64,000 nt of DNA from Candidatus Alistipes merdigallinarum (GCA_019119305.1 DWXH01000023.1:1-64000), one strand, 5' to 3'; counted from the stretch's first letter, positions 43,425-52,552 are shown. Notes: generated from the letters alone by a model not told the origin. Numbers and translations: made by a program.

Positions 43425-45209
43425 CTATCGAGAACGCGAACGGTTTTTTGCTATTTTTACGGATCGAGATAGGTAGGGCGTCTCCTTTTTCCAAGTAAAA
43501 AAATAACTCTTCTGCCGCCGTTTCTCCTCTTGCGTCCGAGCGACGTAGACCTTCTCCCCAGTATAGGGATTCACCCCGGTGTAGAACATGACCGACGAAA
43601 GGGTCATCGGAGTCGGGGTCAGGTCCTGAACCTGTTCCAGCCGGAAATTGAGCCGTCGCACCTTTTCGGAGAGCCGCTGCATATCCTGTTCGGTACACCC
43701 CGGATGGCTCGAAATGAAGTAGGGGATCAGCTGATAATTCAACCCTTCCTCGGCGCAAATACGGTGAAAACGCCGGTTCAGATCCTCGAACAGCGAAAAA
43801 GAGGGTTTGCGCATCAGTTTCAGAACCCCGTCTTCGGTGTGCTCAGGAGCCACCTTCAACCGTCCCGATACATGATTCACGATCACCTCACGCAAATAGG
43901 CATCCCGATCCGGTTCGAAAAGGTCATAACGAATCCCGCTGCCGATAAAAGCCTTTTTCACCCCCTTGATCTTTGTCGCCTTGCGGTAGAGTTCGATCAA
44001 CGGCGTATGGTCGTTGTTCAGGTTCCGGCACGGCGACGGATGGAGACAAGAGGGCCGGCTGCATTTGCGGCACAACCGTTCGTCGCGTCCTCCCATGCGG
44101 TACATATTGGCCGAAGGTCCTCCCAGATCGGAGATATATCCCTTGAAGTCGGGCTGTTTCGTCACCCGTTCCACTTCTTTGAGGATCGACCGTTCGCTCC
44201 GACTCGAGACGAATTTTCCCTGATGCACCGAAATCGTACAGAAACTGCATCCGCCGAAGCATCCCCGATGCAGATTGACCGAAAACTTGATCATCTCGTA
44301 GGCCGGAATGGCTCCCTTGTCCCGATAGCGGGGGTGGGGCAGTCGCGTATAGGGCAGGTCGAAGCTGTGATCGAGCTCAGCCTCAGTCAGTTTCGGGTAG
44401 GGCGGATTCACCACCACATACCGATCGCCCACCGGCTCAACCAGCGTCCGCGACTCCATCCGGTTCGACTCGGTCTCAATACGGACGAAATTTTCGCCGA
44501 AAGCCTGTTTGTTTTTCAGACAGGTTTCGAAAGCGTGTAAGCGGATCGGAGCCTCGCCGAGCGAAGCGACATATTTTTCATCGGCCAGAAAGGCCACCTG
44601 GTTCAATTTACGCAACAGATGAAGATTAAATCCGTTGTTGAGCGTCCGGGCAATATCAACCACCACACGGTCGCCCATGCCGTAAGCCAACAGATCGGCC
44701 CCGCTGTCGACCAATACGGAGGGTTTGATCGAATCGCTCCAATAGTCATAATGGGCAAAACGACGGAGCGAGGCCTCGATCCCGCCAATCACCACCGGCA
44801 CATCGGGGAAGAGCTGCTTCAGGATACGGCTATACACGGTCACGGCATAATCCGGACGGAATCCGGCCTTTCCTCCCGGTGTATAGGCATCGTCGCTGCG
44901 CAACCTTTTGTTCGCGGTGTAGTGGTTGACCATCGAGTCCATGCTTCCGGCCGACACGCCGAAAAACAACCGGGGGCGCCCCAGTTTCTTGAAATCACGC
45001 AGGTCGTCCCGCCAGTTGGGTTGGGGGACAATCGCTACCCGCAACCCTTCGGCTTCGAGCAGACGACCGATCACGGCCGCCCCGAACGAAGGGTGATCCA
45101 CATAGGCGTCGCCCGAGAAGAGGATCACATCCAGTTCTTCCCAGCCCCGGGCCCGCACCTCCTTGACCGATGTGGGCAACCAATCCCGTATGTCGTATCG
45201 ATGTTCCAT
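43425..45209 (-). CDS. YgiQ family radical SAM protein
   Basis: 594 aa. N-terminal B12-binding-like region (VDHPSFGAAVIGRLLEAEGL) and the radical SAM core with the cluster motif NLHRGCFGGCSFC (~310), followed by ISVHQGKFVSSRSERSI and a second Cys group (CRKCSRPSCLHPSPC). The C-terminal DUF3362-type part includes QDLTPTPMTLSSVMFYTG. The reaction is not established for the family. It is 8 nt downstream of queA. Confidence 0.93.
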   Translation of the reverse strand: MEHRYDIRDWLPTSVKEVRARGWEELDVILFSGDAYVDHPSFGAAVIGRLLEAEGLRVAIVPQPNWRDDLRDFKKLGRPRLFFGVSAGSMDSMVNHYTANKRLRSDDAYTPGGKAGFRPDYAVTVYSRILKQLFPDVPVVIGGIEASLRRFAHYDYWSDSIKPSVLVDSGADLLAYGMGDRVVVDIARTLNNGFNLHLLRKLNQVAFLADEKYVASLGEAPIRLHAFETCLKNKQAFGENFVRIETESNRMESRTLVEPVGDRYVVVNPPYPKLTEAELDHSFDLPYTRLPHPRYRDKGAIPAYEMIKFSVNLHRGCFGGCSFCTISVHQGKFVSSRSERSILKEVERVTKQPDFKGYISDLGGPSANMYRMGGRDERLCRKCSRPSCLHPSPCRNLNNDHTPLIELYRKATKIKGVKKAFIGSGIRYDLFEPDRDAYLREVIVNHVSGRLKVAPEHTEDGVLKLMRKPSFSLFEDLNRRFHRICAEEGLNYQLIPYFISSHPGCTEQDMQRLSEKVRRLNFRLEQVQDLTPTPMTLSSVMFYTGVNPYTGEKVYVARTQEEKRRQKSYFFTWKKETPYLSRSVKIAKNRSRSR

Positions 45210-45217
45210 CTGCTCTT

Positions 45218-46423
45218 CTATGGGATCAACAGCGAACTGTCGCCGTAACTCAAAAACCGGAATCCGTTATCCAACGCATAACGGTAGACCTCCCGCCATC
45301 GATCGCCGATCAGTGCCGACACGAGCAACAGCAACGTACTTTTCGGCTGGTGGAAATTGGTAATCAACGAGGTCACGATACGAAACCGGTATCCGGGCAT
45401 GATCATGATCCGGGTTGCTGTCCGGATGCGGTCCATACTCTGCGCCTCCATCCATTCGACAAGTGCACCCAACAGTTGTTTTGTCTCCAGCGTTTCGGGT
45501 ACATCGTAGATCTCCCACTGTCCGACAGGCGTTTCGGCATCGGGCGTTCCATGCTGCAGGATCCGGTACCCCAATGCCGGCAACGACTCCAGCGTCCGGA
45601 CCGAAGTGGTTCCCACGGCCGTCACGTTTCCATCGTGCAGGATCAGGTCCCTCAATACCGAAAGCCTGATTTCGAAGTGTTCCGTGTGCATGCGGTGTTC
45701 GGTCACGCGATCCGTCTTGACCGGCAAAAAAGTTCCGGCCCCGACATGCAGCGTCACCTCTCCGAAAGGATGTCCTTCGCGTTGCAACGCCTCGAAAATC
45801 TCGGGCGTAAAGTGAAGTCCAGCCGTAGGCGCCGCCACCGACCCCTCGTAACGGGAATAGACCGTCTGGTAGCGGCTGTTGTCGGAGTCCTCGCTCTCCC
45901 GACGCAAATAGGGTGGAATCGGAATCCGGCCCAACGCATCGAGCAGTTGTCCGAAGGTCATATCGGCATCCCAAGAGAAACGAACAATCTGCTCTTTCTC
46001 TGCCACCTCCACCTTTTCCGCACTCAACCGGCAGGAGACTCCACCGGTCTCGAAATCGATATGCAACGGATCCTCCTTCCACTTTTTCAGATTCCCGACA
46101 ATGCACTTCCACTGTGCTTCTCCCTTTACGGAAAACGCACGTTCGTAATCGGCCGGATCGTACGGCTCAAGGCAAAACACCTCAATCCTCGCTCCGGTCT
46201 CTTTATGAAAAATCAGCCGGGCCCGGATCACCTTCGTATTGTTGAACACAAGCATGCTTCCCTGAGGCAGATGATTCCCGATGTGGCTGAACCGGTCATC
46301 CGAAATCACTCCTCCTTTATATAGCAACAATTTGGAATCTTCCCGGTGTGCCAACGGAAATTTTGCAATACGTTCCTCCGGCAGTGTATAGTCATAATCC
46401 GATATGCGAATTTCCCTCTCCAT
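45218..46423 (-). CDS. queA: S-adenosylmethionine:tRNA ribosyltransferase-isomerase QueA
   Basis: Transfers the ribosyl part of SAM to preQ1-tRNA to make epoxyqueuosine. Landmarks: IRISDYDYTLPEERIAKFPL, LVFNNTKVIRARL, IPIPPYLRR, YQTVYSRYEGSVAAPTAGLHFT and VGAGTFLPV, and a closing NFHQPKSTLLLLVSALIG. 401 aa, longer than the E. coli enzyme, as in a Bacteroidetes form. ATG 46423 is preferred to TTG 46441. A one-mismatch -7 box (TTCCTTTG on the minus strand, 46465-46458) lies upstream, so this is the likely head of the ten-gene run. Confidence 0.95.
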   Translation of the reverse strand: MEREIRISDYDYTLPEERIAKFPLAHREDSKLLLYKGGVISDDRFSHIGNHLPQGSMLVFNNTKVIRARLIFHKETGARIEVFCLEPYDPADYERAFSVKGEAQWKCIVGNLKKWKEDPLHIDFETGGVSCRLSAEKVEVAEKEQIVRFSWDADMTFGQLLDALGRIPIPPYLRRESEDSDNSRYQTVYSRYEGSVAAPTAGLHFTPEIFEALQREGHPFGEVTLHVGAGTFLPVKTDRVTEHRMHTEHFEIRLSVLRDLILHDGNVTAVGTTSVRTLESLPALGYRILQHGTPDAETPVGQWEIYDVPETLETKQLLGALVEWMEAQSMDRIRTATRIMIMPGYRFRIVTSLITNFHQPKSTLLLLVSALIGDRWREVYRYALDNGFRFLSYGDSSLLIP

Positions 46424-46518
46424 AAACAAAATATCGTTCAATCGTCCGATTTCGGTACAAAGGAAATAAAAATCGACCGTTTTTCACTACACATATGCTT
46501 TCCGCTAAATCTTTTTCC

Positions 46519-46526
46519 TATTTTTG
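46519..46526 (+). promoter_or_regulatory. Promoter -7 box of the metallophosphoesterase gene
   Basis: TATTTTTG, a perfect TAnnTTTG, 29 nt upstream of the start. No convincing -33 element. Confidence 0.5.
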
Positions 46527-46555
46527 CTAACAATATGCATTAAAACAGTACGTAC

Positions 46556-47716
46556 ATGAAACGAATCGCTTCGCTTTTTATTCTTCTTTTTTTGGCCGGA
46601 TGGACCGGCACCTCGGCCCAAACCTACCGGTTCGATCACGGGCCCTATCTGCAAGAGCTGACCAATACGGGGGTAACTTTCGTATTCACCACCAACAAAA
46701 AGGGGATTTCGTGGATCGAGCTGAAAGACAATAACGGCAAAATCACCAGCCATTACGACGTAAAAAACGGACTCCGCAACGCTTACACGACCTTCAATAC
46801 GATCAGGGTCGAAGGGCTGCACCCGGATACCCGGTACCAATACCGAATGATCTCCAAGCAGATCACCGACTTCCAACCCTATAAAGTGACCTTCGGCGAC
46901 AGCATCACATCGCAGTGGTACGAATTCTCCACATGGGATCCGAAAACGGAGCGTTGTTCCTTTATTGCCTTGAGCGACATGCATCAGGACCACGACAAAC
47001 TGGCCCAACTGCTGAATCTCGCCGACGTACAAAGCGCCGATATCATCTTCTACGTGGGCGACATGATGAACTATTACGACAACGAAACGGTTCCTTTCCA
47101 GAGCTTCATCGATACGAGCGTTTCGCTTTTCGCTACGGAACGTCCGTTTGTTCTGGTCCGCGGCAACCACGAGACACGCGGCAACAAGGCACGCGAATAC
47201 AACCGCTACGTCCCGAAAAGCGATGGCAAATATTACGGGGCCTACCGCATCGGCGATGTGATGTTCGTCATCATGGATTGCGGAGAGGACAAGCCGGACG
47301 ACTTCTGGGTCTATGCGGGTTTGACCGATTTCGACGGCTACCGCAAGGAGCAGGCCGAGTGGTTCAGTAAAATCATCCAGTCGAAAGAGTATAAAACCGC
47401 CCGTTGGCACGTCGTTATGAACCATTTTCCGCCCATATCCCATCTCGCGGAGGACCACCCGGAACGGCACGGCGTACAACACATGTTGGATCTGTTCCTC
47501 CCGCTATACAAGCGGGCGAAAATCGATCTGATGATCTCGGGACACAACCACAAATATGAGTTCATGTCTCCCGAAGAGTATGATGAGATAAACTTTCCGG
47601 TTATCATCAACAGCACCGAGAGCGTCGCACGCGTAGACATCGATGGGGAAAAGATGGAGGTCAAGGTAGAGGACCGAAACGGCAACGCCCTGAAAACGTT
47701 TACCGTAGAAAAATAA
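46556..47716 (+). CDS. Secreted metallophosphoesterase (purple-acid-phosphatase-like)
   Basis: Signal peptide 1-21 (SLFILLFLAGWTGTSA). Residues ~25-120 are a fibronectin-like N-terminal domain (DHGPYLQELTNTGVTFVFTT, quoted once; GLHPDTRYQYRM), as in purple acid phosphatases. The calcineurin-like domain has the metal motifs SDMHQDHD (first Asp-x-His), YVGDMMNYYD (GD), RGNHETRG (GNHE), HVVMNHFPP and SGHNHKYEF (GHxH). It would hydrolyse phosphate esters outside the cytoplasm; substrate unknown. Single gene before rnpB. Confidence 0.92.
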   Translation: MKRIASLFILLFLAGWTGTSAQTYRFDHGPYLQELTNTGVTFVFTTNKKGISWIELKDNNGKITSHYDVKNGLRNAYTTFNTIRVEGLHPDTRYQYRMISKQITDFQPYKVTFGDSITSQWYEFSTWDPKTERCSFIALSDMHQDHDKLAQLLNLADVQSADIIFYVGDMMNYYDNETVPFQSFIDTSVSLFATERPFVLVRGNHETRGNKAREYNRYVPKSDGKYYGAYRIGDVMFVIMDCGEDKPDDFWVYAGLTDFDGYRKEQAEWFSKIIQSKEYKTARWHVVMNHFPPISHLAEDHPERHGVQHMLDLFLPLYKRAKIDLMISGHNHKYEFMSPEEYDEINFPVIINSTESVARVDIDGEKMEVKVEDRNGNALKTFTVEK

Positions 47717-47772
47717 TTTCTTACTCCGATCGACTCTTCTTGCCCCTTTTCCCCGATTAAATACGGAAAACG

Positions 47773-47805
47773 TTCGGCGATTTTGATACAAAATATATAC
47801 CTTTG
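47773..47805 (+). promoter_or_regulatory. Promoter of rnpB
   Basis: TACCTTTG (47798-47805), a perfect -7 box, with TTCG 21 nt upstream. It places the transcription start near 47809-47811, exactly at the first strand of helix P1. Confidence 0.7.
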
Positions 47806-47810
47806 CACGA

Positions 47811-48200
47811 CACAGCAGGGAGGCTCTGTCGCTGCTTCCGCCCGCATTGGAGTCCGTCTCCGGTGTGGAGCGGGAGGGGAGGAAAGTCCGGGCAACAAAG
47901 GGCACCGCGCTTCCTAACGGGAAGATCTTCGTGAGGGGATAGCCGCGTAACAGAAAACAACCGCCGCTCGTTCAGAACGGTAAGGGTGAAAAGGCGGGGT
48001 AAGAGCCCACCGCGACCATGGTGACATGTGCCGGCCGTACGTCTCGCGGGTTGCAAGACCATGTATACCGACAGTTTTAAGGACGGCCCGTCCGATGTCG
48101 GGGGGTAGGTTGCTGATGAGCCGGCGGGTGACCGTCGACCTAGATAAATGACAGAGGCCTCGATTCGAGGTACAGAACCCGGCTTACACGCCCTGCTGTG
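47811..48200 (+). ncRNA. rnpB: RNase P RNA (bacterial type A)
   Basis: Catalytic RNA of RNase P, which matures tRNA 5' ends. Conserved blocks: GAGGAAAGTCCGGGC near the 5' side, AAGGGTGAAAAGGCGGGGTAAGAGCCCACCGC mid-molecule (seen in parts), and the 3' GATAAATGACAGAGGCC ... ACAGAACCCGGCTTA. The ends pair as P1: CACAGCAGGG (47811-47820) with CCCTGCTGTG (48191-48200), 10 bp with no mismatch. Length ~390 nt fits. The ORFs called across it on the minus strand are spurious. Confidence 0.95.
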
Positions 48201-48206
48201 TTTTTT
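48191..48206 (+). terminator. 3' end of rnpB: P1 strand followed by T-run
   Basis: The P1 3' strand is followed directly by TTTTTT, so helix P1 probably serves as the stem of the terminator. Confidence 0.7.
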
Positions 48207-48237
48207 ACCTATTCCGATTTTCCCTTCGTTCGACCTA

Positions 48238-48999
48238 TTACTCGGTTTTCACGGCCACAATAAGAATCGGATGGTAGGTCAACGAAACCCGACCATCGTC
48301 CGCCCCGAAAAGCGTCCGGTACGTCGAATCGAAATTTTCGAGATTCGGCCGCTGCCATCCGATACGGCGTACGGCATTTACGCCGGTCTCCCGAATGTGG
48401 CCCAATACCTCCTGCGGCGTATCAAACATCAGCACCCGGGTATACTCTAAAGTTTCAGCGATCGAAAATCCTGCCCCCACAAGTATTTGTTGCAACTCCT
48501 CGCAAGAATAATAGGAGAGTCCGTCCCCTGTCGTTTTTCGGATTTCCCGGAAATTATCGGGACCGAACGTCGTAAAGGCAAACATGCCACCCGCAACGAG
48601 TGCATCGGCCGCCTTTTTAATAAACGCAGGGACATCATCGAACCACTGCACCGTAGAGGCCGAAGCCAGCAGGTCCGTTCCGATAGGAAGAGGAAGCAGT
48701 TCGGCGTCACCCCACATATAGGCGACATTCCGTCCGGCGGCATAGGGTTTCAGATACTCTACCGTCGTCTCGATCATATCGTTAAGCATCCATTTCGCAT
48801 CCGGGAAACGGTCCAGCAGCAATCGGGTCAAAAATCCGGTTCCCGCACCGATCTCCATCGCCCGATCGACGGGCAAAACACGGATGCGGCCGATCATCTC
48901 ATCCAAACGGATGCAGATCTCGTTCTGTACGGCGGCATGCGTATCGTATCTGGGCAGTGCCGCTTCAAAGCGTTTCTTCAATAAGGGTTTATCGATCAT
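48238..48999 (-). CDS. bioC: Malonyl-ACP O-methyltransferase BioC
   Basis: 253-aa SAM methyltransferase that masks malonyl-ACP to start pimelate synthesis for biotin. Opening KPLLKKRFEAALPRYDTHAAVQ is the BioC signature; motif I AMEIGAGTGFLTRLLL; acidic DAELLPLP and ASASTVQWFDD; FAFTTFGPDNFREI is conserved in BioC. It lies 3 nt after bioG. Confidence 0.93.
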   Translation of the reverse strand: MIDKPLLKKRFEAALPRYDTHAAVQNEICIRLDEMIGRIRVLPVDRAMEIGAGTGFLTRLLLDRFPDAKWMLNDMIETTVEYLKPYAAGRNVAYMWGDAELLPLPIGTDLLASASTVQWFDDVPAFIKKAADALVAGGMFAFTTFGPDNFREIRKTTGDGLSYYSCEELQQILVGAGFSIAETLEYTRVLMFDTPQEVLGHIRETGVNAVRRIGWQRPNLENFDSTYRTLFGADDGRVSLTYHPILIVAVKTE

Positions 49000-49002
49000 A
49001 TC

Positions 49003-49659
49003 TCAAATCGTTTGAAGATAGTTATACATCAAGGAAGTGTCGCCGAAAGGGTAGTGGGGTAACGGGAGGCGAAGCACCTCGCCGCTCCACTTTTCGGTCC
49101 AATAGGCAGACATGTTCGCTACCGGAAAAATCCGATCCTCCGTGCCGATAACGGCGTCTGTCCACCTCAAACGGGGTTCGTACGGCACCGAAGCCTGTTC
49201 GACTAAACGCTCCAGCTCTTCGCACCGTTCCCCGAAAGCCCGCTCTTCGGACTGAAGGCTCATTTGAGGGTAATACTCTCCATAGGCCTTGCGGTCGAAC
49301 CGTTCCATTCCTGCCTGACGGATTCCTTTCAACGTAACTGTCAAATATTTCCGCGGAATACCGAAGCGGTCGTCCACCGGCAACGGGGTTCCGTTAAAGG
49401 CTACGGCACGGTTCCACCCGATCGCCGGGCAGGCCTGCTCGGCCGCCCACACCCCGAACGACCAGGCAAAAAGGGTGGTACTCCGATAGGAGGCAAAATC
49501 CGCAGGGTCGAATGGCTCGATCGTGCGATAGTCATACACGGTCAGCACATCGTATCCGGCAGGGAGGAAATGCGACACCGCACGGTGACTACACGCCCAT
49601 CCCAACATAAAAAGGATCAACCTCTCGTTTCCTTCCCGTTTCAACCAATACTTCTGCAT
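49003..49659 (-). CDS. bioG: Pimeloyl-ACP methyl ester esterase BioG
   Basis: 218 aa of the BioG/DUF452 type: LFMLGWACSHRAV near the N-terminus, nucleophile Ser in FAWSFGVWAAEQ, Asp/His candidates in GTEDRIFP and LPHYPFGD. BioG does the BioH role, cleaving the methyl ester to free pimeloyl-ACP. Position between bioF and bioC supports the assignment. The start lies 19 nt inside bioF, so translation is coupled. Confidence 0.92.
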   Translation of the reverse strand: MQKYWLKREGNERLILFMLGWACSHRAVSHFLPAGYDVLTVYDYRTIEPFDPADFASYRSTTLFAWSFGVWAAEQACPAIGWNRAVAFNGTPLPVDDRFGIPRKYLTVTLKGIRQAGMERFDRKAYGEYYPQMSLQSEERAFGERCEELERLVEQASVPYEPRLRWTDAVIGTEDRIFPVANMSAYWTEKWSGEVLRLPLPHYPFGDTSLMYNYLQTI

Positions 49660-50762
49660 AGTTCGGCAAAATTATCCACCTGTTCGTCCGAGAGAGCCGC
49701 CGTCAGCGAAATGCGGATACGGGCCTTACCCTGCGGTACGGTCGGCGGACGGATCGGCATAACCCAATAACCCGCCTCGCGAAACCGCCGGCTCATCTCG
49801 ATCGCCCGACGATTCTCTCCGGCCATCAAGGGTATAATGTGTGTCCGGTCGCTCTCCCCGGTAATCCGTTCGACATAACGGGCGAGGCGTTCCCGGCGGT
49901 CATTCATTCGGGGCAAGCGGTCGATCAGAAACTCGGTCCACCGCAACGATATCGGAGGCAGGGCAGTCGAAAAGATCAGGGTCCGCATCCGATTCACCAA
50001 AAAGTCGCGGGTCAAGGCATCGGTCACCACAAAAGCACCCTGCGAGGCAAGTGCCTTACCCAGTGTCGCCATCCGTACATCGCAGGCATCCTCCACACCG
50101 GCCTCTGCCGCACCACCGCGTCCGTCCGGACCGTACACGCCGAAGGCATGGGCTTCGTCAAGATAGATTTTCGTATCGTAACGCCGTTTCAAATCGACGA
50201 TTTCCCGAAGAGGAGCCCGATCGCCATCCATACTGAAAACCGATTCGGTCACGATCCACACGTCTCGGTAGTCCGACCTGTATTTTTCGAGCAATCGTTC
50301 CAGATGCTCCATGTCGTTGTGATTGAACCGTTTCCAATCGGCTTCGCATTGCCGAAGCCCATCGATCAGGCTGGCGTGGATCAGTTTGTCGGCCAGAATC
50401 AGATCGCCTTTCCGGGTAACAGCCGGCAATACGCCCGTATTGGCCATATAGCCGCACCCTACCACCAAAACGGCTTTACCGTCGTACATCGCCGAGAGTT
50501 TCCGCTCCAGACGCGTGTAGTCCGGGCTGTTTCCGGTAATCAATCTCGAGGAGGGGTTGCTCAGCAAAAAAGTCCCCTCGGCAGCGGCCTGCGCCATGAA
50601 CTCCCGGTACAGACCGCTGCACGACAACCCCAAATAGTCGTTCGACGAGAGATTCAGATACCTTTTCCCCTCACTCACGACATAAGCCCCCTCGATCTCG
50701 ATCTGAGGCAAATGCCTTAAATTTCCTTCTGCCGCCAGCCGCTCCAACTCCTCGCGCATCAT
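49641..50762 (-). CDS. bioF: 8-amino-7-oxononanoate synthase BioF
   Basis: PLP enzyme (alpha-oxoamine synthase) that condenses pimeloyl-ACP with alanine. Marks: NLSSNDYLGLS, GCGYMANTGVLPAV, ESVFSMDGDRAPL, YLDEAHAFGVYG, and the PLP-Lys region MATLGKALASQGAFV. The track start at 51056 runs in another frame through mqnD; the real start is ATG 50762, which overlaps the mqnD stop as ATGA. 373 aa is usual length. Confidence 0.95.
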   Translation of the reverse strand: MMREELERLAAEGNLRHLPQIEIEGAYVVSEGKRYLNLSSNDYLGLSCSGLYREFMAQAAAEGTFLLSNPSSRLITGNSPDYTRLERKLSAMYDGKAVLVVGCGYMANTGVLPAVTRKGDLILADKLIHASLIDGLRQCEADWKRFNHNDMEHLERLLEKYRSDYRDVWIVTESVFSMDGDRAPLREIVDLKRRYDTKIYLDEAHAFGVYGPDGRGGAAEAGVEDACDVRMATLGKALASQGAFVVTDALTRDFLVNRMRTLIFSTALPPISLRWTEFLIDRLPRMNDRRERLARYVERITGESDRTHIIPLMAGENRRAIEMSRRFREAGYWVMPIRPPTVPQGKARIRISLTAALSDEQVDNFAELCRSIG

Positions 50763-51559
50763 ACGAAAATCTCCTCGTCCTTTAGATCCAGCAAACGCAC
50801 AACGGCCTGACGGCCCTCTTCTCCCAAATCGACGGAATACGCATTGACAAACAACTCGATATGGTTTCTCATCACCTCGTCGTCGAGCTCCTGAGCATGT
50901 TCCCGCACGAACTCGGCGGAAGCCTGAGGATGGGCCATGGCATACGTCACACTGCGGCGCAAAACCCGATCGATCGTGTGTCTCAACGCAGGATCGAGCT
51001 CCCGCGACACGACGATCGCCCCTAACGGGAGCGGCAGTCCGGTCCGCTTTTCCCACTCCTCACCGAGATCGGCCACCAGTTGCAACCCCTTTTTCCGGTA
51101 GGTAAACCGACCTTCGTGGATCAGTACACCGGCATCACACTCGTCGCTCATCACCGCATCCGCCACATCCGAGAAAAGATAGACCCGACGCCGTGAGATT
51201 TCGGGAAAGATAACGGACAACAACCGATTGGCCGTCGTATACTCTCCGGGAATGGCCACACACACATCGCCCAACTCATCGGGATAGAGCTTGTGGCGGC
51301 TGACCAACAACGGGCCGTTTCCCCGTCCCAAGGCACTCCCGCTGTTGAGCACCTGATAGCGGTCGCTCACACGAGGTACGACCGCATAGCTCAATTTCGA
51401 GATGTGGGGCGTCCCCTGAAGCGCCTCCCGGTTCAGCTCTTCGATATCGCCCATAAAAAGGTCGAACTCCAATCCTTCGGTATCGATCCGCCGATGGATC
51501 ATCGCATCGAACATGAACGTATCGTTCGGACAGGTCGATATATTCAATCGTAATTTCAT
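50759..51559 (-). CDS. mqnD: 1,4-dihydroxy-6-naphthoate synthase MqnD
   Basis: Periplasmic-binding-protein fold enzyme of the futalosine (menaquinone) pathway. The start LNISTCPNDTFMFDAMIH, then PHISKLSYAVVPRV and GRGNGPLLVSR, DAGVLIHEGRFTY and PLPLGAIVVSREL are MqnD features. ATG 51559 overlaps the mqnB stop by 4 nt (ATGA); the track's 51631 start is a readthrough extension. 266 aa. Confidence 0.93.
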   Translation of the reverse strand: MKLRLNISTCPNDTFMFDAMIHRRIDTEGLEFDLFMGDIEELNREALQGTPHISKLSYAVVPRVSDRYQVLNSGSALGRGNGPLLVSRHKLYPDELGDVCVAIPGEYTTANRLLSVIFPEISRRRVYLFSDVADAVMSDECDAGVLIHEGRFTYRKKGLQLVADLGEEWEKRTGLPLPLGAIVVSRELDPALRHTIDRVLRRSVTYAMAHPQASAEFVREHAQELDDEVMRNHIELFVNAYSVDLGEEGRQAVVRLLDLKDEEIFV

Positions 51560-52137
51560 GACTGTCTTATTAATTCCAACAACGACACCAACGCACGGGC
51601 CAACTCCTCTGTTGCCCGTCCGACTTCCCACTGTGCAAAAGGATCGCCCACACGATTGGAAAGGCTCCGCAACTCCAAAAAAGGAATTCCGAACTCCTTA
51701 CACACGCGGAAGAAAGCGGCCCCCTCCATGTTCTCGATCTGCACGCCGTCACGCCTGACAAAAGGCGAAGCGGCCGCACTCACGCTGTTGCTCGCAACAA
51801 GCGGCCAACGGCTGAACTTCTCTACATACGGGCACCCATACCGTGCCGCAAACTTGTCTGTAAACGTCCCCTCCGAAAAACTGCCCACATCGGCCGTCCG
51901 TTCGGTTTCAACCAACACACATTCGCCAACCTTCACTCCGCTCTCAGGGTAACATCCAGCAATACCCGCCAACACGATCCAATCCGGCCGCTCGGCACAA
52001 ACTGCCGCCGTCACCGCCGCACACCGGTAGGGTCCGACTCCGGCAAGACGCACATCAGTCCGAGGCATTATCCGGCGAAATATCCCGATCTCCGATTCGG
52101 TCGGAACAAGAATCACTATTTTCGCTTCACTTTTCAC
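51556..52137 (-). CDS. mqnB: Futalosine hydrolase MqnB
   Basis: Nucleoside-phosphorylase/hydrolase fold: VILVPTESEIGIF at the start, GIAGCYPESGVKVGECVLVETE (purine-binding loop region), and VQIENMEGAAFFRVCKEFGIPFLELRSLSN with the catalytic Glu-x-x-Gly. It removes hypoxanthine from futalosine. Overlap with mqnD 4 nt, with DUF454 gene 11 nt. 193 aa. Confidence 0.92.
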   Translation of the reverse strand: MKSEAKIVILVPTESEIGIFRRIMPRTDVRLAGVGPYRCAAVTAAVCAERPDWIVLAGIAGCYPESGVKVGECVLVETERTADVGSFSEGTFTDKFAARYGCPYVEKFSRWPLVASNSVSAAASPFVRRDGVQIENMEGAAFFRVCKEFGIPFLELRSLSNRVGDPFAQWEVGRATEELARALVSLLELIRQS

Positions 52138-52498
52138 ATCGAGCCGTTTTCTGATTCAACACATGGATCGAGACGAACAAAGATACGCCAAAAAGCAATA
52201 TCTTCACCCACACTCTATCCGTAAGAACGATTGCCGAAAAAGAAATCGTACTCCACAGCATCACCAAAATGGCAAATTTGACCGACACGGGAATTCCTCT
52301 TCCGCCTCTGTAATCCCGAAGATACCGGCCGAAAAAACGGTTTCTCATCAACCACCGATTCAGCCGGGGATCGCTTCTCGAAAAGCACCACGCCGCAAGC
52401 AACAGGAACGGAGTGGTCGGCAACACAGGAAGGAAAATTCCGGCAAACCCTAAAGCTACCGCCGAATACCCAGCTATTTTGAATAATATCGTTCTCAT
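52127..52498 (-). CDS. YbaN/DUF454 family inner-membrane protein
   Basis: 123 aa; helices AVALGFAGIFLPVLPTTPFLLLAAWCF (contains the LPTTPFLLLA family motif), then FAILVMLWSTISFSAIVL and VKILLFGVSLFVSIHVL. The DPRLNRWLMRN segment is typical. Function unknown. First gene of the mqn-bio transcript. The -7-like TATCTTCG (52522-52515, minus) is one mismatch from consensus. Confidence 0.9.
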   Translation of the reverse strand: MRTILFKIAGYSAVALGFAGIFLPVLPTTPFLLLAAWCFSRSDPRLNRWLMRNRFFGRYLRDYRGGRGIPVSVKFAILVMLWSTISFSAIVLTDRVWVKILLFGVSLFVSIHVLNQKTARCEK

Positions 52499-52544
52499 GT
52501 CGTCAGCGTCGGGGCGAAGATACGGAATAAAACAAAAAAATGCT

Positions 52545-52552
52545 TACCTTTG
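52545..52552 (+). promoter_or_regulatory. Promoter -7 box of prfA-pyrF
   Basis: TACCTTTG, a perfect box, giving a ~120-nt leader before the prfA start. The leader has no recognised riboswitch. Confidence 0.6.

Noticed and set aside
47504-48062. Minus-strand ORFs of 101-186 aa over rnpB
   Set aside because: They cross RNase P RNA and the phosphoesterase gene end; no domain.
50763-51056. N-terminal extension of BioF in the ORF track
   Set aside because: It is an out-of-frame reading of mqnD; BioF starts at the ATGA junction at 50762.
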